From Polyangium sp. 6x1 (GTDB lineage Bacteria; Myxococcota_A; Polyangia; Polyangiales; Polyangiaceae), in NCBI RefSeq assembly GCF_029946515.1, contig NZ_JARZHH010000019.1, positions 110,490 to 174,489 on the forward strand: a DNA stretch of 64,000 nucleotides, read 5' to 3'. The translations under genes were made by a program, and so were the position numbers. Below, one piece after another: positions 42,431-49,934 of this stretch. The notes under the pieces are model-generated. The model made no database searches. It saw nothing but the letters and a program-made list of their open reading frames with translations, and was not told where the DNA came from. The first letter of the stretch is position 1. Each line of letters starts with the position of its first letter.

Positions 42431-44988
42431 GAACGAACGACGATTCCAGGATCGAGCTCGACGACGTGCAGGGCCACCTCCTCTCGTCGTACGGCAAGAC
42501 GTTCGGCCTGCGCCACGCGCGCTTCCTGTTCCTGCATTTCGAGGACGTCGCCGCCGGGCGGCGATGGATCGCCGCGAAGATCCCCGAGATCACGACGGCG
42601 GGCGCCCCGCCGCCGGGGCCGCCTACCACGCTGAACCTCGCATTCACGTTCGACGGGCTCGAGGCGCTGGGGCTCAGCCCCGAGGAGCTCGACAGCTTCC
42701 CGGAGGAGTTTCGCCAGGGAATGGCGAAGCGAGCGGCGTTCCTCGGCGACGTCGGCGAGGACGCGCCCGAGCGCTGGGACCTCTTGCCGAAAGGCGCGCC
42801 GCCCCTGCACGCAATGGCGATCGTCTACGCGCGCGGCCAGGCCGAAGCGGACGCGCGCGCGCGCGAGCTCTGCGCCGAGGCCAGAGCCGCGCGAATGCAG
42901 GTTCTCCACGTGCAAACGGCGGCGGCGCTCGAAGGAGGGCGGGAGCATTTCGGGTTCGCCGACGGCGGCAGCAATCCGAGCGTGGCCGGCGATGGGAGCG
43001 GCGCGCCGCCCGGGCACGTGCTCGCCCCCGGCGCGTTCCTGCTCGATCACCCCGACGATTTCGGCGCCGTCGCCGCACGGCCGAACCCGAAGGAGCTGCG
43101 CCGCAATGGCACCTACCTCGCCCTGCGCAAGCTGCGCCAGGACGTCCCCGGGTTCCGCCGGTTCGTCGCGAAAAACGCAGCGACGCTCGGAATGGACGCG
43201 GAGCTCGTCGCCGCGAAGCTCATGGGCCGGTGGCGGAGCGGCGTGCCGCTCGTGCTCGCCCCCGAAAAGGACGAGCCCGACATGTCCCCCGAGCGGCGCG
43301 ACGATTTCGGCTACCAGGCGCAGGATCCCGAGGGGCTCCGCTGCCCGTTCGGCGCGCACATCCGGCGCGCCAACCCCCGCGACGCCCTGCCCATTGCGAG
43401 GCGCACCGCGGTCCGCACACACCGGCTCATCCGACGCGGCATGGCCTACGGCCCGCCCCTGCCAGAGGGCCAGGACGAGGACCACGTGGATCGGGGGCTC
43501 ATCTTCCTCGCCTACTGCGCCTCGCTCTCGCTCCAGTTCGAGATCGTCCAGCAATGGCTGAACAACGGGAACGTCAGCGGCGAGCCCAGCACGGTCCACG
43601 ACCCCGTCGTCGGCTCACCCTTCTCCCAGGGGACATTCACCATCCCCACGGCCGGACCGAACGGCGAGCTCGCCTCGGTCCATACCCTCTGCGGGCTCCC
43701 GAGCTTCGTCCGGGTGCGCGGCGGCGCGTATTTCTTCGCGCCCGGCATCCGCGCGCTCCGGTACCTCGTGAACGTGGAGAGGCCTCGGCCCGACACCATC
43801 GAAACGTTTCTCCAGAAATACGCGCTCGCGCAGAACGACGAGGCCAGGAAGGACTGCGTCGAGGCCTGTCTCCTGGATCCGGTGACCTCGCAGCGGCCCT
43901 TCTGCGACACCGCGGACAACTGGCGCGCGCTGCGGAAGGAGCGGCCCATTTTCGACACACCGCACGGCGTGCTCGTATCACGGTTCCGGGACGTGCAGGA
44001 GGTCCTCGCCAAACCCGAGGTCTTCTCGGTCCACGAATACGACGCCCGCATGGCGGCCACCGTGGGGCCATTTCTCCTGGGCTTCGACGGCGACCGCCAC
44101 AAGCGCGAGGCGTCCCTCGCCCGCCTCGTCATCCGCCCTCGCGACCTGCCCCGGGTGCTCGAGCGCGCCCGCCTCGTCACGCCCGTGATCCTGGACCTCG
44201 CGAAGAAACGCACCAATGGCGCGCCGAGCTTCCTACCCCAGGTCATCATCGCCTCGGTGGTGCGGACCGCGGGGGAATACTTCGGCGTCCCGGGGCCTTC
44301 CGACGAGGATCTCTTCCTGTGGCTGAGCGTGGCGTCCGCCTACATCTTCTTCCCGCTCCCGAGCGCCGAGCGCGCAGCCGCCGGCGCAGCAGCCGGCCTC
44401 GCATTCCAGCATTACCTCGAAGAACGTCTGCGCGCGCGGGAAGCGGCAATCGCACAAGGAAACCCCCCAGGCGACGACGTGCTCGGCCGCCTCCTCGCGC
44501 TCCCCACCGCGCACGGGCTCGACCGCGCCACCCTTCGTCGAACCCTGGGCGGGCTCGTCTCCGGGACGATGGTCCCAACAGCCATGACCCTCCTGCACGC
44601 CCTGACGTACCTCCAAGGCGCAAGCGAGGCCCAAGAGCAGGCGCGCGAGGCCGCGAGGAGAAGGGACATGAATCGACTGAAGGACCTCCTGCTCGAAGCC
44701 GCGCGGTTCAACCCCTATCCGTCGTTGCTCTACAGAACAGCCGTAGCAGACCACGAGCTCGCCGCAGGTACGCCCCGCGCGACGCGAATCCGAAAAGGCA
44801 GCCAAATCATCGTCTCGCTCGCCTCGGCCATGGCCGACGACGAAGCCCTCGAAAACCCCGACCTGTTCCAAACAGGCCGCCCAGACGAACATTACCTCCT
44901 CTTCGGCCACGGATCCCACGCTTGCATCGGGCGATTCCTGGCCGGACCGCTGATGGCAGAGATCGCAGCTCCGCTGCTGGCGGGCTGA
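42427..44988 (+). CDS. DyP-type peroxidase/cytochrome P450 fusion protein
   Basis: 853 residues. N-terminal half (about 1-480): a DyP heme peroxidase with HFGFADGGSNPS (GxxDG distal Asp), GAHIRRANPRD (proximal His) and HRLIRRGMAYG (distal Arg). C-terminal half (about 500-853): a cytochrome P450 with DRHKREASLARL (C helix), an I-helix GGLVSGTMVPTAMTL, ExxR in LLEAARFNP and the heme thiolate loop FGHGSHACIG with Cys833. Only about 20 residues follow the Cys, fewer than in most P450s. The I-helix lacks the usual acid before Thr, which may point to a peroxide-driven or isomerase-like reaction. The start overlaps the preceding stop. No signal peptide. Codon use turns A-rich toward the 3' end. Confidence 0.92.
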   Translation: MRTNDDSRIELDDVQGHLLSSYGKTFGLRHARFLFLHFEDVAAGRRWIAAKIPEITTAGAPPPGPPTTLNLAFTFDGLEALGLSPEELDSFPEEFRQGMAKRAAFLGDVGEDAPERWDLLPKGAPPLHAMAIVYARGQAEADARARELCAEARAARMQVLHVQTAAALEGGREHFGFADGGSNPSVAGDGSGAPPGHVLAPGAFLLDHPDDFGAVAARPNPKELRRNGTYLALRKLRQDVPGFRRFVAKNAATLGMDAELVAAKLMGRWRSGVPLVLAPEKDEPDMSPERRDDFGYQAQDPEGLRCPFGAHIRRANPRDALPIARRTAVRTHRLIRRGMAYGPPLPEGQDEDHVDRGLIFLAYCASLSLQFEIVQQWLNNGNVSGEPSTVHDPVVGSPFSQGTFTIPTAGPNGELASVHTLCGLPSFVRVRGGAYFFAPGIRALRYLVNVERPRPDTIETFLQKYALAQNDEARKDCVEACLLDPVTSQRPFCDTADNWRALRKERPIFDTPHGVLVSRFRDVQEVLAKPEVFSVHEYDARMAATVGPFLLGFDGDRHKREASLARLVIRPRDLPRVLERARLVTPVILDLAKKRTNGAPSFLPQVIIASVVRTAGEYFGVPGPSDEDLFLWLSVASAYIFFPLPSAERAAAGAAAGLAFQHYLEERLRAREAAIAQGNPPGDDVLGRLLALPTAHGLDRATLRRTLGGLVSGTMVPTAMTLLHALTYLQGASEAQEQAREAARRRDMNRLKDLLLEAARFNPYPSLLYRTAVADHELAAGTPRATRIRKGSQIIVSLASAMADDEALENPDLFQTGRPDEHYLLFGHGSHACIGRFLAGPLMAEIAAPLLAG

Positions 44989-45005
44989 GCATGGGTCTCC
45001 TTGGG

Positions 45006-45326
45006 GAGGCGTCGCGCCGGGGCGCTGCCCCGGGCCCCGCGGGGGCTGTTCGCCCCTCGACCCGAACCAGGGCCAGCCCTGGACCTCAGGGGGAAGAACT
45101 GCGCTCCGCGCAGTTCTTCCCACAGGCCGGTAGGACCGCGTTGCCGGTTGAGCCGTCAGCGCTGCCGTCTTGTTTGGCAGGGTCGTTCGTGGTCTTGAAT
45201 CGGCCCGTTCGATGAACTGCGCATCGCGCAGTTCATCGACCACGAGTCCAGCGCTTGCGCTGGTCCGGGTCCCGGGGCGGACAGCCCCGGGTGGGGCCTG
45301 GGGCAAAGCCCCAGCGAAACGGCTTC
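45006..45326. repeat. composite dispersed hairpin element (copy C)
   Basis: Inverted relative to copy B. Unit one has hairpins CCGGGGCGCTGCCCCGG, GGGGCTGTTCGCCCC, CCAGGGCCAGCCCTGG and GAAGAACTGCGC...CAGTTCTTC (45094-45120). A ~86-base centre follows, then unit two: GATGAACTGCGC...CAGTTCATC (45211-45237), CCAGCGCTTGCGCTGG, GGGGCGGACAGCCCC and CTGGGGCAAAGCCCCAG. It fills the 353-base gap 44989-45341 between the convergent DyP-P450 and kinase genes. Confidence 0.85.
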
Positions 45327-45341
45327 AACATGCAACCAACA

Positions 45342-48300
45342 TCACGCCGCGCGCGTGCTTCCCGGAACGGTGACGGACGCGAGGAGTGCGCGTGCCTCGA
45401 CGGCGAACCCGGCCATTCCCATGGTCTCGAAGGAGGCGAGGGCGGCGGCTGCCTCCTCGCGCGCTGCGGCGGGGGTTCCTTCGTCGCGAAAAACCTTCGC
45501 TGCGCAGAGGTGGGCGAGTGCCTCCTCGCGTGGCGATTTCTTTTGGCGTGCCGCGTCGAGGGCTGCATGGAGGTGCTCGCGCGCCGCGCTTCCGGGGGCC
45601 ACGAGCGCGAGGGCCCGGTGCGCTGTCGAGAGTCCGATGCGATCGCCTGCCTCCGCCCTTGCGAGTGCGGCGCGTGCGTAGGTCGTCGCCTCCTCGGTCT
45701 GCCCTGCTTGCGCGAGCGCCTCGGCCAGCGCGCCGTAGCTCCACGACACGCTCAGCCGGGTCCCCGTGGCTTCGATCCATTGCACGGCCTCGCGCAGGAG
45801 TGCAAGCCCCTCCTCCCGTTTGCCCAGCGAAAAGAGGGAAAGACCCTCGGCGGTTTTGCTCATGGCCGCGACGTACGGCGCGCCCAGGCTCCCGGCGAGC
45901 GTCCGCGCGTGCTCTGCCGTCGCCGCGCAGGCCTCGAATGCGCCTTGCCACCCTTCCACCATTGCGCGCTGCACGAGCACTGAGTCCTCGAGCGAGCGGC
46001 GCCCGAGCTCGGCGGTGATGGCGAGCGCTGTGTCGAGGTGGGCGTAGGCCTCGGTGAATTCGCCTCGGTCGCCGTGGATCATGCCCAGGTATCCGTACCC
46101 GTATGCGCACCCCGCGGTCCGGCCACCCCAGGGCGAGCGCTCCTTCATCGAAATACCCTGGCGGATGGCCGCGAGGGCCTCGTCGTAGGCGCCGGCTGCG
46201 GCGTGGTTCTGGCCCAGGTTGAGCACGAGTTGGTAGAGGAGCTTGTGGTCGCCGAGCGCGCGCGCCTCGTCGATTGCGCGCTCCGAGATCCGGATGGCTC
46301 CTGCGTGATCGCCGAGTGCATACGCGATCCAGCCGGCCCAGTAATCGCAGCGCAGCGCGCTGCCGGCATCGCCGATCCGCGCCGCGATCGCCCGTGCTTC
46401 CGTGAGCACCTCGATCTGCTGGAGAGACGGCTCGTACAGGCACGCCTCGGCCCAGCGCACCGTGACGTTCACCCGCCGCCGCGACACGTCCTCCGTCTGG
46501 GGGAGTTTTTCCAGGAGGGCGAGCGCGTCGCCGTAGCGCCGCCGCGCGTCGTCGAGCGCGTACGCGCGAGCGGCCTTCGCCGCGGCCTCCTCCGCATAGT
46601 GTGCCGCTTTCTCGAACTCACCGCTCTCACCGTAATGGTACGCCAGCGCCTCGACGTGATCCACCTGCTGTTCGCCTGGAAAAATCTCCTCCAGGGCGCG
46701 CCCCACGCGCGCGTGCGCTCTCCTCCGCTCGTCCTCCGGGAGCTCGGCGTAGGCGCGCTCGCGCAGTTTTTCGTGCAGGAACCGCAGACGTCCGCCTCCG
46801 CCGTCCTCGAGCACGTAGGCGCGCCGCAGGCGGCCGAGCGCATCCATCAGCGTGGCCTCGGGCAGGTCCGCGGCGCGGCGCAGGACCTCCTCGTCCACCT
46901 CGCGGCCGAGCGTCGCGGAGAGCTGCGCGAGCTTTCGGCTCGGCGCGGGCAGCCCGGCGAGGTGCCGCTCGATGACGCCCGCGAGCGAGCGCGGCAAGCG
47001 GAGCGCTGCGCGCACGGCGCTCGGATCCTGGCCGCGCGTCGCGACGCGGAAGATGCCGCCGGCGTCCCGGTACACGAGCCCCTCGGACAGGGCGGCGCGC
47101 AAATGTTCTGCCACGAAAAACGGGTTTCCGTCGGAGGCATCGACCACGAAATCGAGGAAGGCCCGGGGCATTTCGGGGAGCGCGAGCATGTCGCGGGCGA
47201 CTTGCCGTGTGCTCGCGGGATCGAGGGCGCCGAGCTCGATGCGGCTCGCGCGGGGCGCCGCGAGGATACCCGCGAGCGCGTCGCTCACCTCGTCCGTGCG
47301 ATATGTCCCCACCACGAGCAGCCGCCGGCCCGCGAGCGGCGTGAACACGAGGTCCCGCAAGAATCGCAGAGAGAGCTCGTCTGCCCATTGCAGATCGTCG
47401 ATCGCCAGGAGGATCGGCTCGGTCTCGGCATGCGCGAGCAACGTCTCGGTCAGGCTCGCGACGACCCGCTGCCGGGCCGCCGGCGACGGCAAGGCCGACA
47501 GGGGCTCGGGCGTGGTGCTCGCGCGCGCGAGGACGGCGAGGGCGGGCTCGTAGGCGGCGAGCAGGGCGGCGCGCTCGCCCAGGATGCGCGCCGTCTCCCC
47601 GGGGCCCGCGCGGCGGCAATGGTCGGCGATCGCGAGCAAGAGCGGGCGAAAGGGGTGAAGCGGCGCCGCGCCGGCCCCGTGCGCGCCGAACGCGACGCAT
47701 TCGCCGGTCACCACGGAAAAACCCGCCCGCAGGGCGAGGCCGGCGAGCTGGGCGACGAGGCGTGTCTTGCCAATGCCGCTCTCGCCGCCGATGAACACGC
47801 TTTGCCCCTCCCCGCTCCGCGCGACGCCGAGATGCGCTTGCAGCTTCCAGACGACGTCGTGCCTGCCGATGAAGCTCGGCCGATACAGATAGGGCTCGGC
47901 CCAGCACCGGCGCGCGGGCTCGGAGGGCGTGAATGCGGCGAGCACGGCCGCCACGTCGTCGGCATATCCCATTCGATCCTGCGGCCGTTTCGCGAGCAGA
48001 TCGAGGACCAGGCGATCGAGCGCCGCGGGGATGCCGGGGGCGCTCGCCGAGGGCGGCGTGGGCGCATCGCTGAGGTGCTTTCCGATCACGTCGCGGGGCG
48101 TGGCTCCCTCGAACGGCGGACGACCGGTCAGACATTCGTGCAGGATGCAGCCGAGCGCATAAAGATCACTCCGCGCGTCCACCAGATCGCCGCGGATCTG
48201 CTCGGGCGACATGTACGGCGGGCTGCCCGTCACGACGCCCATTTCGAGCGCGTCGCGCCCGCTCGCCCCCGAAAACCTGGCGGCGATCCCGAAATCCACG

Positions 48301-48767
48301 AGCACCGGCGCGCCGTCGTCGCGGAGAAAGATGTTCTCCGGCTTGAGATCCCGGTGGACGAACTCGGCGCCGTGCAAGCAGGACAGCGCCTCGCAGAGGC
48401 GGCGCATGACGCGGCAGAGCGCGGTGATCTCCTCGGGCGAAAGAGGCTCGCCAGGGCGCCGCGCCTCGATGAGCGCGCGCAGGGTGCGTCCGCGGAGCAG
48501 CTCCATGGCATACCACGGCCGTCCGTCGTCCACGCCCTGCGCGAGGATCTGGACGATGCCGGGATGGCGGACGCGACCGAGGGCATGAATCTCGCGGCGA
48601 ATGCTCGCGATCTCCTGCCCGAACGCCGCCTCGACCGTCTTGAGAGCGACCTCTTGCCCCGTGTCCCGGTGCTCGCCCCAGTAGACGATTCCCATTCCCC
48701 CGCGCCCGAGGATGCCTCGGACACGGTAGGGGCCGAACGTCGCGGGCTCGTCCTGCCCTCTGGACAT
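45342..48767 (-). CDS. Ser/Thr protein kinase with AAA ATPase and TPR region
   Basis: 1141 residues. Kinase domain (about 12-275) is complete: GRGGMGIVYWGE, VALK lysine, RREIHAL Glu, HRDLKPENIF, VDFGIA and YMSPEQI. An AAA/NB-ARC-type ATPase with FIGRHDVVWKL, Walker A GGESGIGKTRLV (near 330) and ILLAIDDLQWADELS as Walker B follows. The last ~450 residues are TPR-like helices, ending in short helical repeats (EEATTYARAALARAEAG). This is the layout of PknK/MalT-like signalling proteins. It probably detects a ligand or partner through the TPR/ATPase part and phosphorylates Ser/Thr targets. A second protein of the same plan is at 51912. The ATG at 48767 opens the kinase domain at the proper distance. 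Confidence 0.9.
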   Translation of the reverse strand: MSRGQDEPATFGPYRVRGILGRGGMGIVYWGEHRDTGQEVALKTVEAAFGQEIASIRREIHALGRVRHPGIVQILAQGVDDGRPWYAMELLRGRTLRALIEARRPGEPLSPEEITALCRVMRRLCEALSCLHGAEFVHRDLKPENIFLRDDGAPVLVDFGIAARFSGASGRDALEMGVVTGSPPYMSPEQIRGDLVDARSDLYALGCILHECLTGRPPFEGATPRDVIGKHLSDAPTPPSASAPGIPAALDRLVLDLLAKRPQDRMGYADDVAAVLAAFTPSEPARRCWAEPYLYRPSFIGRHDVVWKLQAHLGVARSGEGQSVFIGGESGIGKTRLVAQLAGLALRAGFSVVTGECVAFGAHGAGAAPLHPFRPLLLAIADHCRRAGPGETARILGERAALLAAYEPALAVLARASTTPEPLSALPSPAARQRVVASLTETLLAHAETEPILLAIDDLQWADELSLRFLRDLVFTPLAGRRLLVVGTYRTDEVSDALAGILAAPRASRIELGALDPASTRQVARDMLALPEMPRAFLDFVVDASDGNPFFVAEHLRAALSEGLVYRDAGGIFRVATRGQDPSAVRAALRLPRSLAGVIERHLAGLPAPSRKLAQLSATLGREVDEEVLRRAADLPEATLMDALGRLRRAYVLEDGGGGRLRFLHEKLRERAYAELPEDERRRAHARVGRALEEIFPGEQQVDHVEALAYHYGESGEFEKAAHYAEEAAAKAARAYALDDARRRYGDALALLEKLPQTEDVSRRRVNVTVRWAEACLYEPSLQQIEVLTEARAIAARIGDAGSALRCDYWAGWIAYALGDHAGAIRISERAIDEARALGDHKLLYQLVLNLGQNHAAAGAYDEALAAIRQGISMKERSPWGGRTAGCAYGYGYLGMIHGDRGEFTEAYAHLDTALAITAELGRRSLEDSVLVQRAMVEGWQGAFEACAATAEHARTLAGSLGAPYVAAMSKTAEGLSLFSLGKREEGLALLREAVQWIEATGTRLSVSWSYGALAEALAQAGQTEEATTYARAALARAEAGDRIGLSTAHRALALVAPGSAAREHLHAALDAARQKKSPREEALAHLCAAKVFRDEGTPAAAREEAAAALASFETMGMAGFAVEARALLASVTVPGSTRAA

Positions 48768-48990
48768 ATCCGCAGTATAAGCCGCGCTTCTCGGGGGTAT
48801 AACCCGCGCCCGTCCGCGGCCCGATGGGCGCCCGGCCGCTCGAAGGCCTGCGCGCGCAGCCGCGCACGAATGCGAGCGGGCGGCCGTGACCTCCGGTTCT
48901 TGCCTGACCACGCAAGGGGCAAAGCCATCACGCGGACTCGAGAGAATGCGGGACACGCGTGGATCCGGCGAAAGAGAGGGGCGCGGGTGG

Positions 48991-49005
48991 TGGCACGGGC
49001 GATGC
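48991..49005 (+). promoter_or_regulatory. candidate sigma-54 promoter
   Basis: TGGCAC (48991-48996), five bases, then ATGC (49002-49005) places GG and GC ten bases apart. This matches the -24/-12 consensus TGGCAC-N5-TTGC except for one base. Transcription would begin near 49017 and serve the histidine kinase gene starting at 49035. A sigma-54 activator is encoded next to it at 49849. Confidence 0.4.
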
Positions 49006-49034
49006 TCATGGGAAAAGCGTCGAGGAGTCCAACC

Positions 49035-49934
49035 ATGTGTGCCCGACATCCCTCCCCTGCCCTCGCTGCCCGACCGAGCTCCCCCGTCGAGGCACGACAA
49101 AAACCGCCGAGCACGCGGGCGCCGTGTGACGAGTTCATCTCGCTCGCCTCGCACGAGCTCTTGACCCCGGTCACCGCGCTCCGGCTTCAGGCGCAGCACA
49201 TTCGTCGCCTCCTTTCGCAGCACCCGGAGGAGGTGCCCGCGCGCATTCCGAGCATGGTGGAGACCTTCGACCGCCAGCTCGGGCGCCTGGCGCTCCTCTG
49301 CGACGAGCTCCTGCACGCCACGCAGATCGTGGCGAGCGAGCTCCCGCTCGCCTGCGAGGACGTCGACCTCGCCGAGCTCGTCGGCGATATCGTCGACCGC
49401 GCGGCTCCGCGCCCTTCGGCCCGCGCGCTCGTCACGATCCGGGTCTCCGGCGCGCCTCGGGGACGATGGGACCGCATGCTCGTCGAGCAGCTCGTCCTGC
49501 ACCTCGTCCGCAATGCGCTCGTGTATGGCGAAGGCAGGCCCGTGGCCATCGACGTCGCGCGGGTCGACGGCGGCGCCCGGATCGTCGTGAAGGATCACGG
49601 AATCGGCATCGCGCCGGAGGACCACGCGCGCATTTTCGAGCGATTCGAACGCGCGGTCCCGCCGTCGCGGTTCGGCGGCCTCGGCCTCGGCCTTTACATC
49701 GCGCGCGCGGCCGCGGAGGCGCACGGCGGCTCGATCCGCGTCGAGAGCGCGCCGGGCGAGGGCGCGACGTTCATCGTCGAGCTCCCCACCGAGGCCGGCG
49801 TCGCGCGGCGGGCGCTCGATCGCGCCCCCCGCGCGCGCTCGCTCGGGCTCACGCGGGAAGCTCGTCGTCGCTCTCGCTCTCGTCGGACGTGTTCGGTTGC
49901 GAGGGCTCGGCCGTCCCGAACCCGAGCTTCTTGA
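49035..49934 (+). CDS. soluble histidine kinase
   Basis: 299 residues from the ATG at 49035, which has GAGGAG 7-8 bases upstream; starts at 49002 or 49008 would overlap the likely -12 box. ISLASHELLTPVTALRLQ is the H box, LHLVRNALVYGEG the N box, VKDHGIGIAPEDHARI the G1 box and RFGGLGLGLYIARAAAE the G2 box. The first ~35 residues hold no recognised sensor and there is no membrane helix, so the input must come from a partner, perhaps one of the kinases beside it. No receiver domain is nearby. The last 86 bases overlap the convergent FHA activator gene; the tail there is Arg/Ser rich and probably has no function. Confidence 0.83.
   Translation: MCARHPSPALAARPSSPVEARQKPPSTRAPCDEFISLASHELLTPVTALRLQAQHIRRLLSQHPEEVPARIPSMVETFDRQLGRLALLCDELLHATQIVASELPLACEDVDLAELVGDIVDRAAPRPSARALVTIRVSGAPRGRWDRMLVEQLVLHLVRNALVYGEGRPVAIDVARVDGGARIVVKDHGIGIAPEDHARIFERFERAVPPSRFGGLGLGLYIARAAAEAHGGSIRVESAPGEGATFIVELPTEAGVARRALDRAPRARSLGLTREARRRSRSRRTCSVARARPSRTRAS

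Noticed and set aside
37206..44988. Operon considered as part of an NRPS or PKS cluster
   Set aside because: No condensation, adenylation, ketosynthase or carrier domains occur anywhere in the window.
46038..49034. Open frame running into the histidine kinase from far upstream
   Set aside because: The upstream part is antisense to the kinase-AAA-TPR gene and shows no domain; the histidine kinase has its own ribosome site at 49035.
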